NCBI GenBank assembly: GCA_015056325.1
Contig: SVGL01000006.1
Coordinates: forward strand, 1-64,000
Length of the DNA stretch: 64,000 bases
Direction: 5' to 3'
DNA from: Clostridiales bacterium
GTDB lineage: Bacteria; Bacillota; Clostridia; Christensenellales; Aristaeellaceae
Each line of letters starts with the position of its first letter. Position 1 is the stretch's first letter. The notes beneath the pieces are model-generated. The model searched no databases, was not told the origin of the DNA, and saw nothing but the letters and a program-made list of their open reading frames with translations. Below are positions 34,114 through 42,457 of the stretch, piece by piece. The translations under genes and the position numbers were made by a program.

Positions 34114-35481
34114 TTACTCCTCCTCAGCATCCGACTTCCGGTCGGTTTCCTCCTCGTCCTCCTCGAATTCCTCCGGCAGCTTGCTGACCAGCGCCTTTTC
34201 CACACGGTGATCCTCGATCTTCTCCACCACGATGTGCAGGCCGTGGCAGTTCAGCTCGGGCTGGGCGCCGTCCTCGGGGATGGTGGTGAATTGGCTGAAG
34301 ATCAATCCGCCCAGGGTGTCGTAGTCCTCTTCCAACGGAAGCTCGATGTCCAGGGCGTCCGCCACGTCCGCCAGGGCCGCCTGGCCGGAAATGCGCCAGG
34401 TTTCCTCGTCCAGACGGGTAATCTCCGCCTCGGCCTGGGGATCAAACTCGTCGTAAATGTTGCCGACGATCTCCTCCAGCAGGTCCTCCATCGTCACGAT
34501 ACCAGCCATGCCGCCATATTCATCAATAACAATGGCCATGTGGCTCTTCTTGATCTGCATGTTGCGGAAGAGGGTGTCTGCCTGCACAGTGCTAGGCACA
34601 AAGTAGGCCTCACGCAGCATCTCACGTACCGTGCGCGGCTTCTCCGTCTGCATGTTGAGCAGGAAAACGCGGGTATTCAGCGTGCCGATGATGTCATCCA
34701 TGTCCTCATTGTAGACAGGGAAACGGCTCAGGCCGGTCTCGCGGATGGTCTGCAGGATCACATCCCACTCCTCGTCCACCCAGATGGCAGTAACGTCGGT
34801 GCGGTGGGTCATGACGTTCTCGGCGGTGCGGTTGTTGAACTCGAAGATGTTCTCGATCATCTCCTTCTCCGCCTCTTCAATCGCGCCGGACTCCTCGCCC
34901 ATATCGACCAGGGCACGGATGTCCTCCTCCGTAACCTCCTCCTCTTCGGCATTGGGATCAATGCGCATCAGGCGGAGCAGGCCATTGCTGATGGCGGACA
35001 GCAGCCACGCCAGCGGCAGGAACAACGCAGTGCAGAAGCTGAGCACACCAAGGCCCATGCGCGCCATCTTTTCAGGATAATGCATGGCGATGCGCTTGGG
35101 CGTCAGTTCGCCCAAAATAATGGTAAAGCAGGACAGGATCAGGATGACGCCCACCACGCTCAAAATACGCAGAGTTTCAGCATCCATCTGCACGCCGGCG
35201 TTCAGGATTGCCTGACTCAGCGGGCCGGCAAAAGCCTGTGCAGCAAAGGCAGCGCCCAGGAAGCTCACCAGCGTGATGCACACCTGAATGGTGGAAAGGA
35301 ATTTATTGGGGTTCTCGCACAGTTTGAGCAGCTTTTCGGCGGCCTTATCACCATCCTCCGCATCCGTGCGGAGCTTTGTTTCATTCAGCGACAGGATCGC
35401 GGCCTCCGTTGCGGCAAACCAGCCATTGAGCAGGATCAGAACAAGCTGGAGCAGTAGCGGTCCCCATGGGTCGGCAGACAC
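34114..35481 (-). CDS. CNNM/CBS-domain protein (CorC/HlyC family)
   Basis: 455-residue membrane protein likely involved in magnesium efflux or related ion transport. Order: DUF21/CNNM membrane domain (four helices, residues about 5-190, including NGWFAATEAAILS), a pair of CBS domains binding adenine nucleotides (about 210-330, MTHRTDVTAIW and ESH-type AIVIDEYGGMAGIVT), and a CorC_HlyC domain at the C-terminus. The start is the GTG at 35481: AAGGAGGT lies seven bases upstream, whereas the ATG eleven codons earlier has no site. Followed by the YcxB-like gene. Confidence 0.88.
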   Translation of the reverse strand: MSADPWGPLLLQLVLILLNGWFAATEAAILSLNETKLRTDAEDGDKAAEKLLKLCENPNKFLSTIQVCITLVSFLGAAFAAQAFAGPLSQAILNAGVQMDAETLRILSVVGVILILSCFTIILGELTPKRIAMHYPEKMARMGLGVLSFCTALFLPLAWLLSAISNGLLRLMRIDPNAEEEEVTEEDIRALVDMGEESGAIEEAEKEMIENIFEFNNRTAENVMTHRTDVTAIWVDEEWDVILQTIRETGLSRFPVYNEDMDDIIGTLNTRVFLLNMQTEKPRTVREMLREAYFVPSTVQADTLFRNMQIKKSHMAIVIDEYGGMAGIVTMEDLLEEIVGNIYDEFDPQAEAEITRLDEETWRISGQAALADVADALDIELPLEEDYDTLGGLIFSQFTTIPEDGAQPELNCHGLHIVVEKIEDHRVEKALVSKLPEEFEEDEEETDRKSDAEEE

Positions 35482-35595
35482 AGAGATTACCTCCTTCAAT
35501 ATCGCGTGCAGCATTCCTGCACATCATGTCCGCTGATGCGGTATGCCCTGCAGGATGGCGGACTCCCCTGCATCATGCGCTGCATACTGCCTGTT

Positions 35596-35624
35596 ATTAT
35601 ACCATGAAGCACTGTAAAATGCAA
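35596..35624 (-). promoter_or_regulatory. Sigma-A promoter of the CNNM-YcxB unit
   Basis: TTGCAT (35624-35619), 17 bases, perfect TATAAT (35601-35596). It leaves a leader of about 105 bases before the GTG start. Confidence 0.78.
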
Positions 35625-35647
35625 CCATTCTTCCCTGCTCCCAAATG

Positions 35648-35681
35648 AAAAGGGAGAGCGTCCTGTACGCTCTCCCCCTTT
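35648..35681 (-). terminator. Terminator after the IGGADGPT-protein gene
   Basis: On the minus strand GGGAGAGCGT, ACAGG, ACGCTCTCCC, TTTTC, just after the stop codon. Confidence 0.85.
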
Positions 35682-35689
35682 GGGATACA

Positions 35690-37420
35690 TCAGCCGAACA
35701 TGCCGGACTGAATCAGCACCATCAGCACGCTTTCAGGCAGGGACATAATCAGATTGCCAAACCAGGCCGTCACCGCGCCATAGGCGTTCACAAACCAGTT
35801 CACAAAGGCTGAATCATCCAGCTCCGCAGGCCGGGTGACCGCGCCAGCGATGATGGATTCCTCCGGATCGGAGGTTGCGATATCAACCTGAACGACAGCC
35901 TGCATATAATTGAAGCCCAGGCTGAAGATCTCCTGACCGGAGAAGTCTACGCCGCTGCGGGCATAGTCGCAGATGTAGCCGATGGCCAGGGACGTGGGCT
36001 CCTCGTTGGGATGAGCGGCCAGGTATTCCTCGTCCAGCCACATGGCGAAGGAAATGTCCGTCTTGAACTGGGTTTCATCCGCCACATGGAAGTAGGAGAA
36101 GGTACCCACTCCGCCATCCTCATAGAGATGAAAGTCGCCTTTGATGACGCCGTCTTCCTCCACCGCATTGATGGTCAGGCCAACCTCCTGGCTTTCAATG
36201 TTGCTGACATTGATGGTCCAGGCCTTCGCCTGCTCCAGCACATCAATGGTAGCGCCTTCGCCGTTCATGTCAATCGTGCATACGTGGCTGACGCCCTGGG
36301 CCACCGTCTGACGGTTGTAAACCAGGCTCGTACACTCAGCATAACCACGGCTAAAGATATCAGAGGGATCTGTCTCGGAGATATACCATTCTTCCGCGTA
36401 TATGGGCAGTACGCTGGTCAGATAGACGATTTCCTCCGCATCGTTGAAGTACACGCTGGTGACAAAGTCATCCGCCAGCATCTTTTCTCCGTCCAGTTCC
36501 GCAGCCTGCTGATCTAACATTTCCGCCACCGTGGGGTTGGCCGCCTTGTAGGCTTCTTCATTTTCATACAGACCGAACAGCATGTAAAGCTCGCCGCTGG
36601 CAGCCCACTGGGCGTTGCGTTCTCCTTCGGTTTTATACCCACCATTTTCCGCCATGATGTCCATGAGCATCGGATTGTCCTTGATGAACTGCAGCAGCGC
36701 ACGCAGCAGATCCTTGAAGGTCTCCTCGTCAATCGTCAGCCGGACACCGGAGGTCGCCATGTCACACATACGGGGCACGACGATGTCGGTGATCTCCTCC
36801 ACGCGGATGGCCTGCAGCGGCGCCTCAAAGGCGGAGAAATCCATGGTCAGCAGATCCTCCATGGCCAGCGACGCAACCGCGTTCTCACCGACAGAGGCCT
36901 TGATGCTCTCCACCAGCGTGGGCAGCTGAGCCTTCATTTCAGCTGCATCAGCTTCCGGGAAGGCGCCCATAAGCACCAGCACATCCAGCAGGCGGCTGAT
37001 GATCGGCTCCACCTCAATGGGAGACAGCACAATGGTGCCCCCGATCAGGTTGGAACGGATATATGTATCATCCCCGCTGGTTGCCCAGCCCAGCGTCAGC
37101 ACATCCTTGCCGGACATGGACAAGCCGAATTCGCTTTCGTCACCCTGGGTTACCACGCGCAACCCCAGTGCCTTGACAAAATCCACGACGGCTGCATCAA
37201 CTTCAGGAACGCCGATGCCAAACCCAGTCAGCTCAGGGACAGTCACCTCCACCAGAACACGCCGACCTGCGTCAATGGCGTCCTGATAAAGGGATTCACC
37301 ATTCACCCTGTCGGACAGGACCAAACCCGTCGGACCATCCGCACCGCCGATGACCCCCTCCGCCATGCAAGGCAGGGCAAACATCAGCATCGCCAGAACC
37401 AGAGAGAGCATTTTCTTCAT
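35690..37420 (-). CDS. Secreted hypothetical protein with an IGGADGPT peptide
   Basis: A 576-residue exported protein of unknown function. A signal peptide (MKKMLSLVLAMLMFALPCMA, 20 residues) is followed at once by EGVIGGADGPTGLVL. The octapeptide IGGADGPT (residues 24-31) is identical to the Na+-site segment of OadB in this same window, although nothing else is alike. The rest is acidic, with alternating helical and beta stretches, no repeats and no further membrane segment except a hydrophobic C-terminal stretch (VNAYGAVTAWFGNLIMSLPE, about residues 545-565). Ribosome-binding site AGGAGG precedes the ATG. Automatic annotation could call such proteins decarboxylase beta subunits because of the peptide; that would be wrong. 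Confidence 0.8.
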   Translation of the reverse strand: MKKMLSLVLAMLMFALPCMAEGVIGGADGPTGLVLSDRVNGESLYQDAIDAGRRVLVEVTVPELTGFGIGVPEVDAAVVDFVKALGLRVVTQGDESEFGLSMSGKDVLTLGWATSGDDTYIRSNLIGGTIVLSPIEVEPIISRLLDVLVLMGAFPEADAAEMKAQLPTLVESIKASVGENAVASLAMEDLLTMDFSAFEAPLQAIRVEEITDIVVPRMCDMATSGVRLTIDEETFKDLLRALLQFIKDNPMLMDIMAENGGYKTEGERNAQWAASGELYMLFGLYENEEAYKAANPTVAEMLDQQAAELDGEKMLADDFVTSVYFNDAEEIVYLTSVLPIYAEEWYISETDPSDIFSRGYAECTSLVYNRQTVAQGVSHVCTIDMNGEGATIDVLEQAKAWTINVSNIESQEVGLTINAVEEDGVIKGDFHLYEDGGVGTFSYFHVADETQFKTDISFAMWLDEEYLAAHPNEEPTSLAIGYICDYARSGVDFSGQEIFSLGFNYMQAVVQVDIATSDPEESIIAGAVTRPAELDDSAFVNWFVNAYGAVTAWFGNLIMSLPESVLMVLIQSGMFG

Positions 37421-37453
37421 TCACCATTTCCTCCTTTGATTTCCTTCACCATT

Positions 37454-37482
37454 ATTATATGCATTTGTGCCGTGAGATACAA
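37454..37482 (-). promoter_or_regulatory. Promoter of the IGGADGPT-protein gene
   Basis: TTGTAT (37482-37477), 17 bases, perfect TATAAT (37459-37454), about 34 bases before the start codon. Confidence 0.72.
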
Positions 37483-37660
37483 TATTATTCTGCTGAAACA
37501 TACATTCTCATGTCTGAATCATACATGCCGGACGCCGAAAGAGAATCCAACAGCCCGACGACTCACATAATCAACGATTGATGCGTCGGATTTCTTCCAT
37601 ATTTCCAGAAAAAAAGCCATGATTTCTTTTGTTTCTCCCCTTACGGGCGCATTTTTCCCC

Positions 37661-37689
37661 TTGTAGCAAGCGTATATTTATGGTATAAT
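37661..37689 (+). promoter_or_regulatory. Promoter of yajC
   Basis: TTGTAG, 17 bases, perfect TATAAT, 50 bases before the ATG. Confidence 0.75.
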
Positions 37690-37738
37690 GCATGCTGATG
37701 CTTAAAAGCACACCGCATTTGAAAGGAGATTCACCGTT

Positions 37739-38125
37739 ATGGAACTGATCTACAAGCTGCTGGGCGTGGGCACCGCCATCGCCGAGGAAGCCGCTGTTGC
37801 CACCGAGGAACTGCCCGCCGGCGCCGGCTTCATCTCCCTGATCGGTACCTTCTTCCCCCTGATCATCATGTTTGCCCTGATGTACTTCCTGATGATCCGC
37901 CCCGAGAAGAAGCGCAAGAAGAAGGAAAAGGCCATGCTGGACGCCCTGAAGCGCGGCGACCGCATCTGCACCATCGGCGGCATCTACGGCACCATCATGG
38001 ACATCAAGGACGACACCATCACCCTGGCTGTCGGCCGTGACAACATGAGCATGGTGATCACCCGCTGGGCCGTGCGCTCCGTGGAAGACGTGACCATCGA
38101 GAACGAGTCCGAGTCCCTGAACTAA
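37739..38125 (+). CDS. yajC: Preprotein translocase accessory subunit YajC
   Basis: Small Sec-associated membrane protein. 128 residues: an N-terminal extension of about 30 residues rich in Ala/Glu, one membrane helix (FFPLIIMFALMYFLMIRP, about 37-55), the basic segment EKKRKKKEKAM and the YajC domain LKRGDRICTIGGIYGTI. The N-terminal extension before the helix is longer than usual. It stands alone here, not beside tgt or secDF, with its own promoter and terminator. AAGGAGA precedes the ATG. Confidence 0.93.
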   Translation: MELIYKLLGVGTAIAEEAAVATEELPAGAGFISLIGTFFPLIIMFALMYFLMIRPEKKRKKKEKAMLDALKRGDRICTIGGIYGTIMDIKDDTITLAVGRDNMSMVITRWAVRSVEDVTIENESESLN

Positions 38126-38134
38126 GCATCCCTG

Positions 38135-38164
38135 AAGATCCGGCTGTATGGCCGGATCTTTTTT
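38135..38164 (+). terminator. Terminator after yajC
   Basis: AAGATCCGGC, TGTATG, GCCGGATCTT, TTTT. Confidence 0.92.
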
Positions 38165-38172
38165 CGTGCCGC

Positions 38173-38199
38173 ACCATTCCGTCCCCGCTGCATAGATTG
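38173..38199 (+). promoter_or_regulatory. Possible sigma-K-type (mother-cell) promoter of the cysteine-rich gene
   Basis: AC at 38173-38174, 16 bases, then CATAGATTG at 38191. This resembles the B. subtilis sigma-K pattern AC-N16/17-CATANNNTA, with the last base wrong. No good sigma-A promoter was found between the yajC terminator and the gene. Suggestive only. Confidence 0.3.
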
Positions 38200-38242
38200 A
38201 CAGTGGAACTCTACCGAACAACCTGTAACGGAGGCGGATGAT

Positions 38243-38989
38243 ATGAGCAACTGCAATTCTCTTACCTGCAATCAGCGCGGAACCTGGTGGGGCTGCAGGT
38301 ATCACCACAACTGCGGCAATTCCTGCGGCTGCAGCACCGGCTGTGTCCTGAGCGACGGTACCCCGGCATGCAATCCCTGGGCGCCCTGGAACAGCGCATC
38401 CAGCAGCTGCGGTCGCTGCGGCAACTGCAATCAGTGGGGCTGCGGCAGCTGGAATAGCTGCGGCAATTGCGGCGCCATCGCTGCGGATGCTTCCTGCTCC
38501 ATCTGCGGCAACTCCCCCTGCACCTGCGGCGGCTGCGCCTGGGGCAACACCGCATCCAGCGGCTATCTCGTTCCCCGCTATCAGTCCATCGGCCGTACAT
38601 TTCAGCGCCGCATCACCCAGACCCTCTGCGCAGACGACGTCCCTGACTGTGCAGAAAGGCCCCTCACCCTGGTAAGCGTGAGCGTCTCCGGACAGGCTGC
38701 CTGGGAGCAGATCAGCGAGTGCCGTCAGCAGCTCCTGCGGGTGACGGTGCCGGTCACGCTGCAGATCCGCGACTGCGCAGGCCGCTGCCGCACCGGGCAT
38801 GCCACTGTCACGCTGACCATTCCCCTGTGCGGCTGTGCCAACCAGGATCTGTGGCGCGGTCAGCTCTATGTGGCGCCCTGCATCCGCCTGGCAGCCCCGG
38901 TCACCGAGAACGAGGACGGATGCTTCGACGCGACCCTCGAGGTGCAGGCAGAAGTCTACCTTGTTCGTCTGCAAGCCTTCAACGGCTAA
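38243..38989 (+). CDS. Cysteine/glycine/tryptophan-rich protein, possible spore-coat component
   Basis: A 248-residue protein I do not recognise. Residues 1-99 contain 19 of its 28 cysteines, with Gly, Asn, Ser and Trp between them (GNCNQWGCGSWNSCGNC and similar), often as C-x-x-C pairs. Residues about 105-248 look like a folded beta domain: PLTLVSVSVSGQAAWEQI, VTVPVTLQIRDCAG, ATVTLTIPLCGCA, ATLEVQAEVYLVRL. There is no signal peptide or membrane helix, so it is cytoplasmic unless the mother cell places it on a spore. Cysteine-rich spore-coat and exosporium proteins have such composition, but this is analogy only. GGAGG precedes the ATG by about 9 bases. Confidence 0.7.
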   Translation: MSNCNSLTCNQRGTWWGCRYHHNCGNSCGCSTGCVLSDGTPACNPWAPWNSASSSCGRCGNCNQWGCGSWNSCGNCGAIAADASCSICGNSPCTCGGCAWGNTASSGYLVPRYQSIGRTFQRRITQTLCADDVPDCAERPLTLVSVSVSGQAAWEQISECRQQLLRVTVPVTLQIRDCAGRCRTGHATVTLTIPLCGCANQDLWRGQLYVAPCIRLAAPVTENEDGCFDATLEVQAEVYLVRLQAFNG

Positions 38990-39001
38990 ACAAAACAGGA
39001 A

Positions 39002-39029
39002 AAGGCAGCGGCTTCATGGTCGCTGCCTT
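39002..39029. terminator. Bidirectional hairpin between convergent genes
   Basis: AAGGCAGCG, a 10-base loop, CGCTGCCTT; on the minus strand it is followed by TTTTCC, so it serves the VanW-type gene better. Confidence 0.7.
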
Positions 39030-39046
39030 CATTCTGGGCGTATGGT

Positions 39047-40054
39047 TTATTCGCCCTGTCCCTCCTGGGAGTGCGCTGATTCGTCTGCGCGGCGGAAGAT
39101 CACCGTCAGCACGCCGTTTTGCGCCATGACCTGCATCTCCAGCGGGAAAGCTTCATTGTTATAGAAGGAAAAATCACGGGTACTGGCTACCGCAGCATCA
39201 AGATTGCGGGGAACGTACTTCACCCCGTTATAGGAGTGGAGCTGCCACTCGTCCAGCTTAACCCGCACCTCCTGGATGGCACCAAAGATGGTGGTGCTCA
39301 CCTGGCACACACCGCCGCCATAGCCGTAGCCGTCCTTGGAGACGTTCTTTGCGTACAAGTAGCCGTTGCTCTTGTTATAAGGGCCGCAGTACTGGTTGAA
39401 ACTGAACTTCTCCCCCGGCTGAAGGACGATGCCCTGCAGCCTGCGGACCGCCTCTTCAATGTTGAAATTGCGGTTCTCCGGGTACTTGCCGCCCAGGGAT
39501 TCATTGTAGAAAGTGGTGAAACCATAGATAGCGTCGCCGGGCTGGGCTTCTGCCGCCTTGACGAAGGGCTGGAAGGTGTAGGAGCCCATCGGCAGCTGCG
39601 CCCGGTAACGCATCATGGGAAGGATGCCGATCTCCCTTGTGCAGAGGATATCCCCCGCATGCAGCGTGTTGCCCGAGTACCCGTCCACCGCCAGGAATAC
39701 GTCGCGTGTCATGGTGGCAACGCCCTCCAGCAGGGTCGTACCGGGCAGAGGCGCTTCGGTCAGCCGGTAGAACTGGTACAGCCGATCATGGGGCACATAA
39801 CCCACGTCCGTTCCGTACTTAACCACACACCAATCGCCGTCCAGGGCGTAGACATCCACCAGGGCATTCTCCGGGATCAGTCCCAGCCAGTCCCGGCTGT
39901 TCAGATCCTTTACCTTGCGGATGCGGGTGTCCAGCCTCATGTAAGCCTGCCATTGGGGTTCTCCGGGCAAGGTTTCGCCTGTGGGGCCGGTCATCTCCGC
40001 CAGCGCGCACAGGGGCATCAGCAGCGCAAGCAGCATACACAGGAGCTTCTTCAT
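39047..40054 (-). CDS. Secreted VanW-family protein
   Basis: 335 residues with a signal peptide (MKKLLCMLLALLMPLCALA). An SH3-like segment (DGDWCVVKYGTDVGYVP, about residues 70-90) is followed by the VanW domain with LQPGEKFSFNQYCGPY, and GGGVCQVSTTIFGA, the family signature. VanW proteins occur beside peptidoglycan and vancomycin-resistance genes but the domain has no established activity; no vancomycin-resistance genes are here. The SH3-like part fits wall binding. Start has GGAG upstream. Confidence 0.88.
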   Translation of the reverse strand: MKKLLCMLLALLMPLCALAEMTGPTGETLPGEPQWQAYMRLDTRIRKVKDLNSRDWLGLIPENALVDVYALDGDWCVVKYGTDVGYVPHDRLYQFYRLTEAPLPGTTLLEGVATMTRDVFLAVDGYSGNTLHAGDILCTREIGILPMMRYRAQLPMGSYTFQPFVKAAEAQPGDAIYGFTTFYNESLGGKYPENRNFNIEEAVRRLQGIVLQPGEKFSFNQYCGPYNKSNGYLYAKNVSKDGYGYGGGVCQVSTTIFGAIQEVRVKLDEWQLHSYNGVKYVPRNLDAAVASTRDFSFYNNEAFPLEMQVMAQNGVLTVIFRRADESAHSQEGQGE

Positions 40055-40140
40055 CGTCGGTTCTCCTCCGGATCATTCTGGCATTCACATAATAGACGAA
40101 TGAAAATGCCAAAACATTCCCGAAAATGCAGATTTTTGTG

Positions 40141-40165
40141 AAAAAGAGGACGCCTGCGCGTCCTC
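40141..40165 (-). terminator. Terminator of the GH3 gene
   Basis: On the minus strand GAGGACGC, GCAG, GCGTCCTC, TTTTT, 18 bases after the stop codon. Confidence 0.9.
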
Positions 40166-40182
40166 CTTGTGTTGTTTGGGGA

Positions 40183-42273
40183 TTACTCGAAGGTGACGGT
40201 AGTCTTGATGGGCGCCTGGCCGGTCAGCTCCACGGACAGGGCGTCGGGCTGGCTCAGGCCGCAGTACAGGTCGAAGACCTTGCCATCAGCAATGCGCTCG
40301 CCCTCGTCATTAACGACGGTGAAGGCATTCTTGTCCAGCTTGACGGCAACCTGCTTCTCCTCGCCGGCCTTGAGAGCCACGCGGGCAAAACCAGCCAGGT
40401 GGGTGTTGACGACCTCGTACTTGGACTCGGCGTCGCGGACATACACCTGCACAACGGTCTCGCCGTCCATCTTGCCATTGTTGGCGACGGTGGCAGTGAC
40501 CCAGCCGTTCTCGGCGTCCACAGCGCAGTCCTTCACCTCGAAGGTGGTGTAGCTCAGGCCGAAGCCAAAGGGATACAACGCCTTGCCGGTGAAGTAGCGG
40601 TAGGTACGCTCCTTCATGCTGTAATCGGTGAAGTCAGGCAGCTCCTCCACGCCGTGGTAGAAGGTCAGTGGCAGCTTGCCGGAGGGGCTGACCTCGCCGA
40701 AGAGGATCTCCGCCAGCGCGGTGCCGCCCGCCTGACCAGGATACCAGGCCAGCAGCTGAGCGTCGCCCTGAGGGATATTCAGCGCGGAGCCCACCGCTAC
40801 GACGGTGACCACGGGCTTGCCGGTGGAAACCAGCGCGTCCAGCATCTTGACCTGGCTGTCGGGCAGGTTCAGGTTCAGCTTGTCGCCGGAAGCGAAGGCG
40901 TTGCCGGTATCACCCTCTTCACCCTCCAGGGTCGCGTCAAGGCCCACACAGGCGATGACCACGTCAGCGTTCTCAGCGATCAGCTTGCACTCGGCAGCGC
41001 GGTCGTCCTCAACGCCCAGGTTCTGCATGCGATCCTTGAACAGGTGGGCGCCCTCGGAGTACAGCACGCGGATGCCGTGCTCCTTGGCGTAGGCGCGGAT
41101 TCCCTCCAGGAAGGTGACATAGCGGCTGGAGGTGCCGTTGTAGTTGCCCTCCAGCGCAGGGATGGAGTTGGCATTGGGGCCAACCACGGCGATGGTCTTG
41201 ACCTTCGCGGGGTCGAGAGGCAGCACGCCGTTGTTCTTCAGCAGCACCATGGACTTCTCAGCCGCAGCCAGGGCCAGGGCGTCGTGCTCGTCGGTGTCGT
41301 TGTCGGTGAAGGGGATGTCGTCGTACTCACAGTCATCGGAGAGCATGCCCAGCAGGATGCGGCTGGTGTACATGCGCTCGCAGCAGATGGTGATGTCCTC
41401 CTCGGTCACCAGGCCTTCCTGGTAGGCCTGCATCATGTGCAGATAGGTGTTGCCGCAGTTGAGGTCGCAGCCCATCTTCAGCGCCAGAGCAGCAGATTCG
41501 GGGGCGGTGTTGGTGACCATGTGGCGGGTATGGAAATCGCGGATGGCCCAGCAGTCGGAGGTGACATGGCCCTCAAAGCCCCACTTCTCGCGCAGGATGT
41601 CCACCAGCAGGGTCTTGGAGCCGCAGGCCGCCTCGCCGTTGACGCGGTTGTACGCGCCCATGAAGGACTCAACGTTGGCTTCCTTCACCGCAGCCTCGAA
41701 GGCGGGCAGATAGGTCTCCCACATGTCCTTGGGGGTAGAGATGGCGTCGAACTCATGGCGGATGGCCTCGGGGCCGGAGTGCACGGCAAAGTGCTTGGCA
41801 CAGGCAGCAACCTTCAGGTACTTGCCCTCGCCCTGCAGGCCCTTGATGTAGCGCACACCCAGGCGGGTGGTCAGGTAGGGATCCTCGCCGTAGGTCTCAT
41901 GGCCGCGGCCCCAGCGGGGGTCACGGAAAATGTTGATGTTGGGGCTCCACATGCTGAGGCCCTTGTAGATATCGCGATCCTCATGGGCAGCCTGACCGTT
42001 GTACTTGGCGCGGGCCTCATGGCTGACCACCTTGGCGATCTCCTCATGGAAATCCTCATCGAAAATAGCCGCCAGACCGATGGCCTGGGGGAACACGGTG
42101 GCCGTACCGGCGCGGGCAACGCCATGGAGGGCCTCATTCCACCAGTTGTAGGCGGGGATGCCCAGGCGCGGGATCGCCGGGGAGTCAAAGCGCAGCTGGC
42201 TGGCCTTTTCCTCCACCGTCATCTTGGCAACAAGCTCCTTCGCCATCCGGCGGGCTTCGTCACGGTTCATCAT
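40183..42273 (-). CDS. Glycoside hydrolase family 3 (beta-xylosidase/beta-glucosidase type)
   Basis: Exo-acting glycosidase, 696 residues, no signal peptide, so intracellular. GH3 N-terminal barrel: YNWWNEALHGVAR, WSPNINIFRDPRWGRGHETYGEDP, KHFAVHSGPE, and GHVTSDCWAI with the nucleophile Asp; then the alpha/beta sandwich with VAVGPNANSIP-type segment (AVVGPNANSIPALEGNY) and a fibronectin III-like tail (FGFGLSYTTFEVKD). The N-terminal block resembles beta-xylosidase-type GH3 enzymes. GGAGAG nine bases before a double ATG sets the start. Strong codon bias. Together with the GH43 enzyme it could finish breakdown of imported xylo-oligosaccharides. Confidence 0.92.
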   Translation of the reverse strand: MMNRDEARRMAKELVAKMTVEEKASQLRFDSPAIPRLGIPAYNWWNEALHGVARAGTATVFPQAIGLAAIFDEDFHEEIAKVVSHEARAKYNGQAAHEDRDIYKGLSMWSPNINIFRDPRWGRGHETYGEDPYLTTRLGVRYIKGLQGEGKYLKVAACAKHFAVHSGPEAIRHEFDAISTPKDMWETYLPAFEAAVKEANVESFMGAYNRVNGEAACGSKTLLVDILREKWGFEGHVTSDCWAIRDFHTRHMVTNTAPESAALALKMGCDLNCGNTYLHMMQAYQEGLVTEEDITICCERMYTSRILLGMLSDDCEYDDIPFTDNDTDEHDALALAAAEKSMVLLKNNGVLPLDPAKVKTIAVVGPNANSIPALEGNYNGTSSRYVTFLEGIRAYAKEHGIRVLYSEGAHLFKDRMQNLGVEDDRAAECKLIAENADVVIACVGLDATLEGEEGDTGNAFASGDKLNLNLPDSQVKMLDALVSTGKPVVTVVAVGSALNIPQGDAQLLAWYPGQAGGTALAEILFGEVSPSGKLPLTFYHGVEELPDFTDYSMKERTYRYFTGKALYPFGFGLSYTTFEVKDCAVDAENGWVTATVANNGKMDGETVVQVYVRDAESKYEVVNTHLAGFARVALKAGEEKQVAVKLDKNAFTVVNDEGERIADGKVFDLYCGLSQPDALSVELTGQAPIKTTVTFE

Positions 42274-42395
42274 ATGCGGTTTCTCTCCTTCCAAAGCGGA
42301 CAGATTCTTGGTTATATAGTTCCTCCTCCCCCCCCTGGATTCCTCCCCTGTTTTCCGCAATTATTTGCTGTTTTTTTCTCATTCTTTGTCCTGTA

Positions 42396-42424
42396 TTGCA
42401 AGAGGTCTTTTTTTCTGCTATAAT
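42396..42424 (+). promoter_or_regulatory. Sigma-A promoter of the HAD-hprK unit
   Basis: TTGCAA, 17 bases, perfect TATAAT, 34 bases before the ATG. Confidence 0.8.
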
Positions 42425-42457
42425 GGCTATGATTTTGCTTTGATCGGAGAGAAGTAC

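Larger units (their letters stand above)
37421..37738. other. Divergent intergenic region with two promoters and a nested inverted repeat
   Basis: 318 bases without a gene. It holds the divergent promoters listed separately. Between them, 37555-37589, CCGACG and CGTCGG enclose a second palindrome, ATCAA-CGA-TTGAT. Lying outside both predicted transcripts, this could be a shared operator. Nothing else is apparent. Confidence 0.5.

Noticed and set aside
42325..42345. C-run (G-run on the minus strand) upstream of the GH3 gene as a G-quadruplex
   Set aside because: Only one long run with a few short ones; four ordered G-tracts are not convincing.
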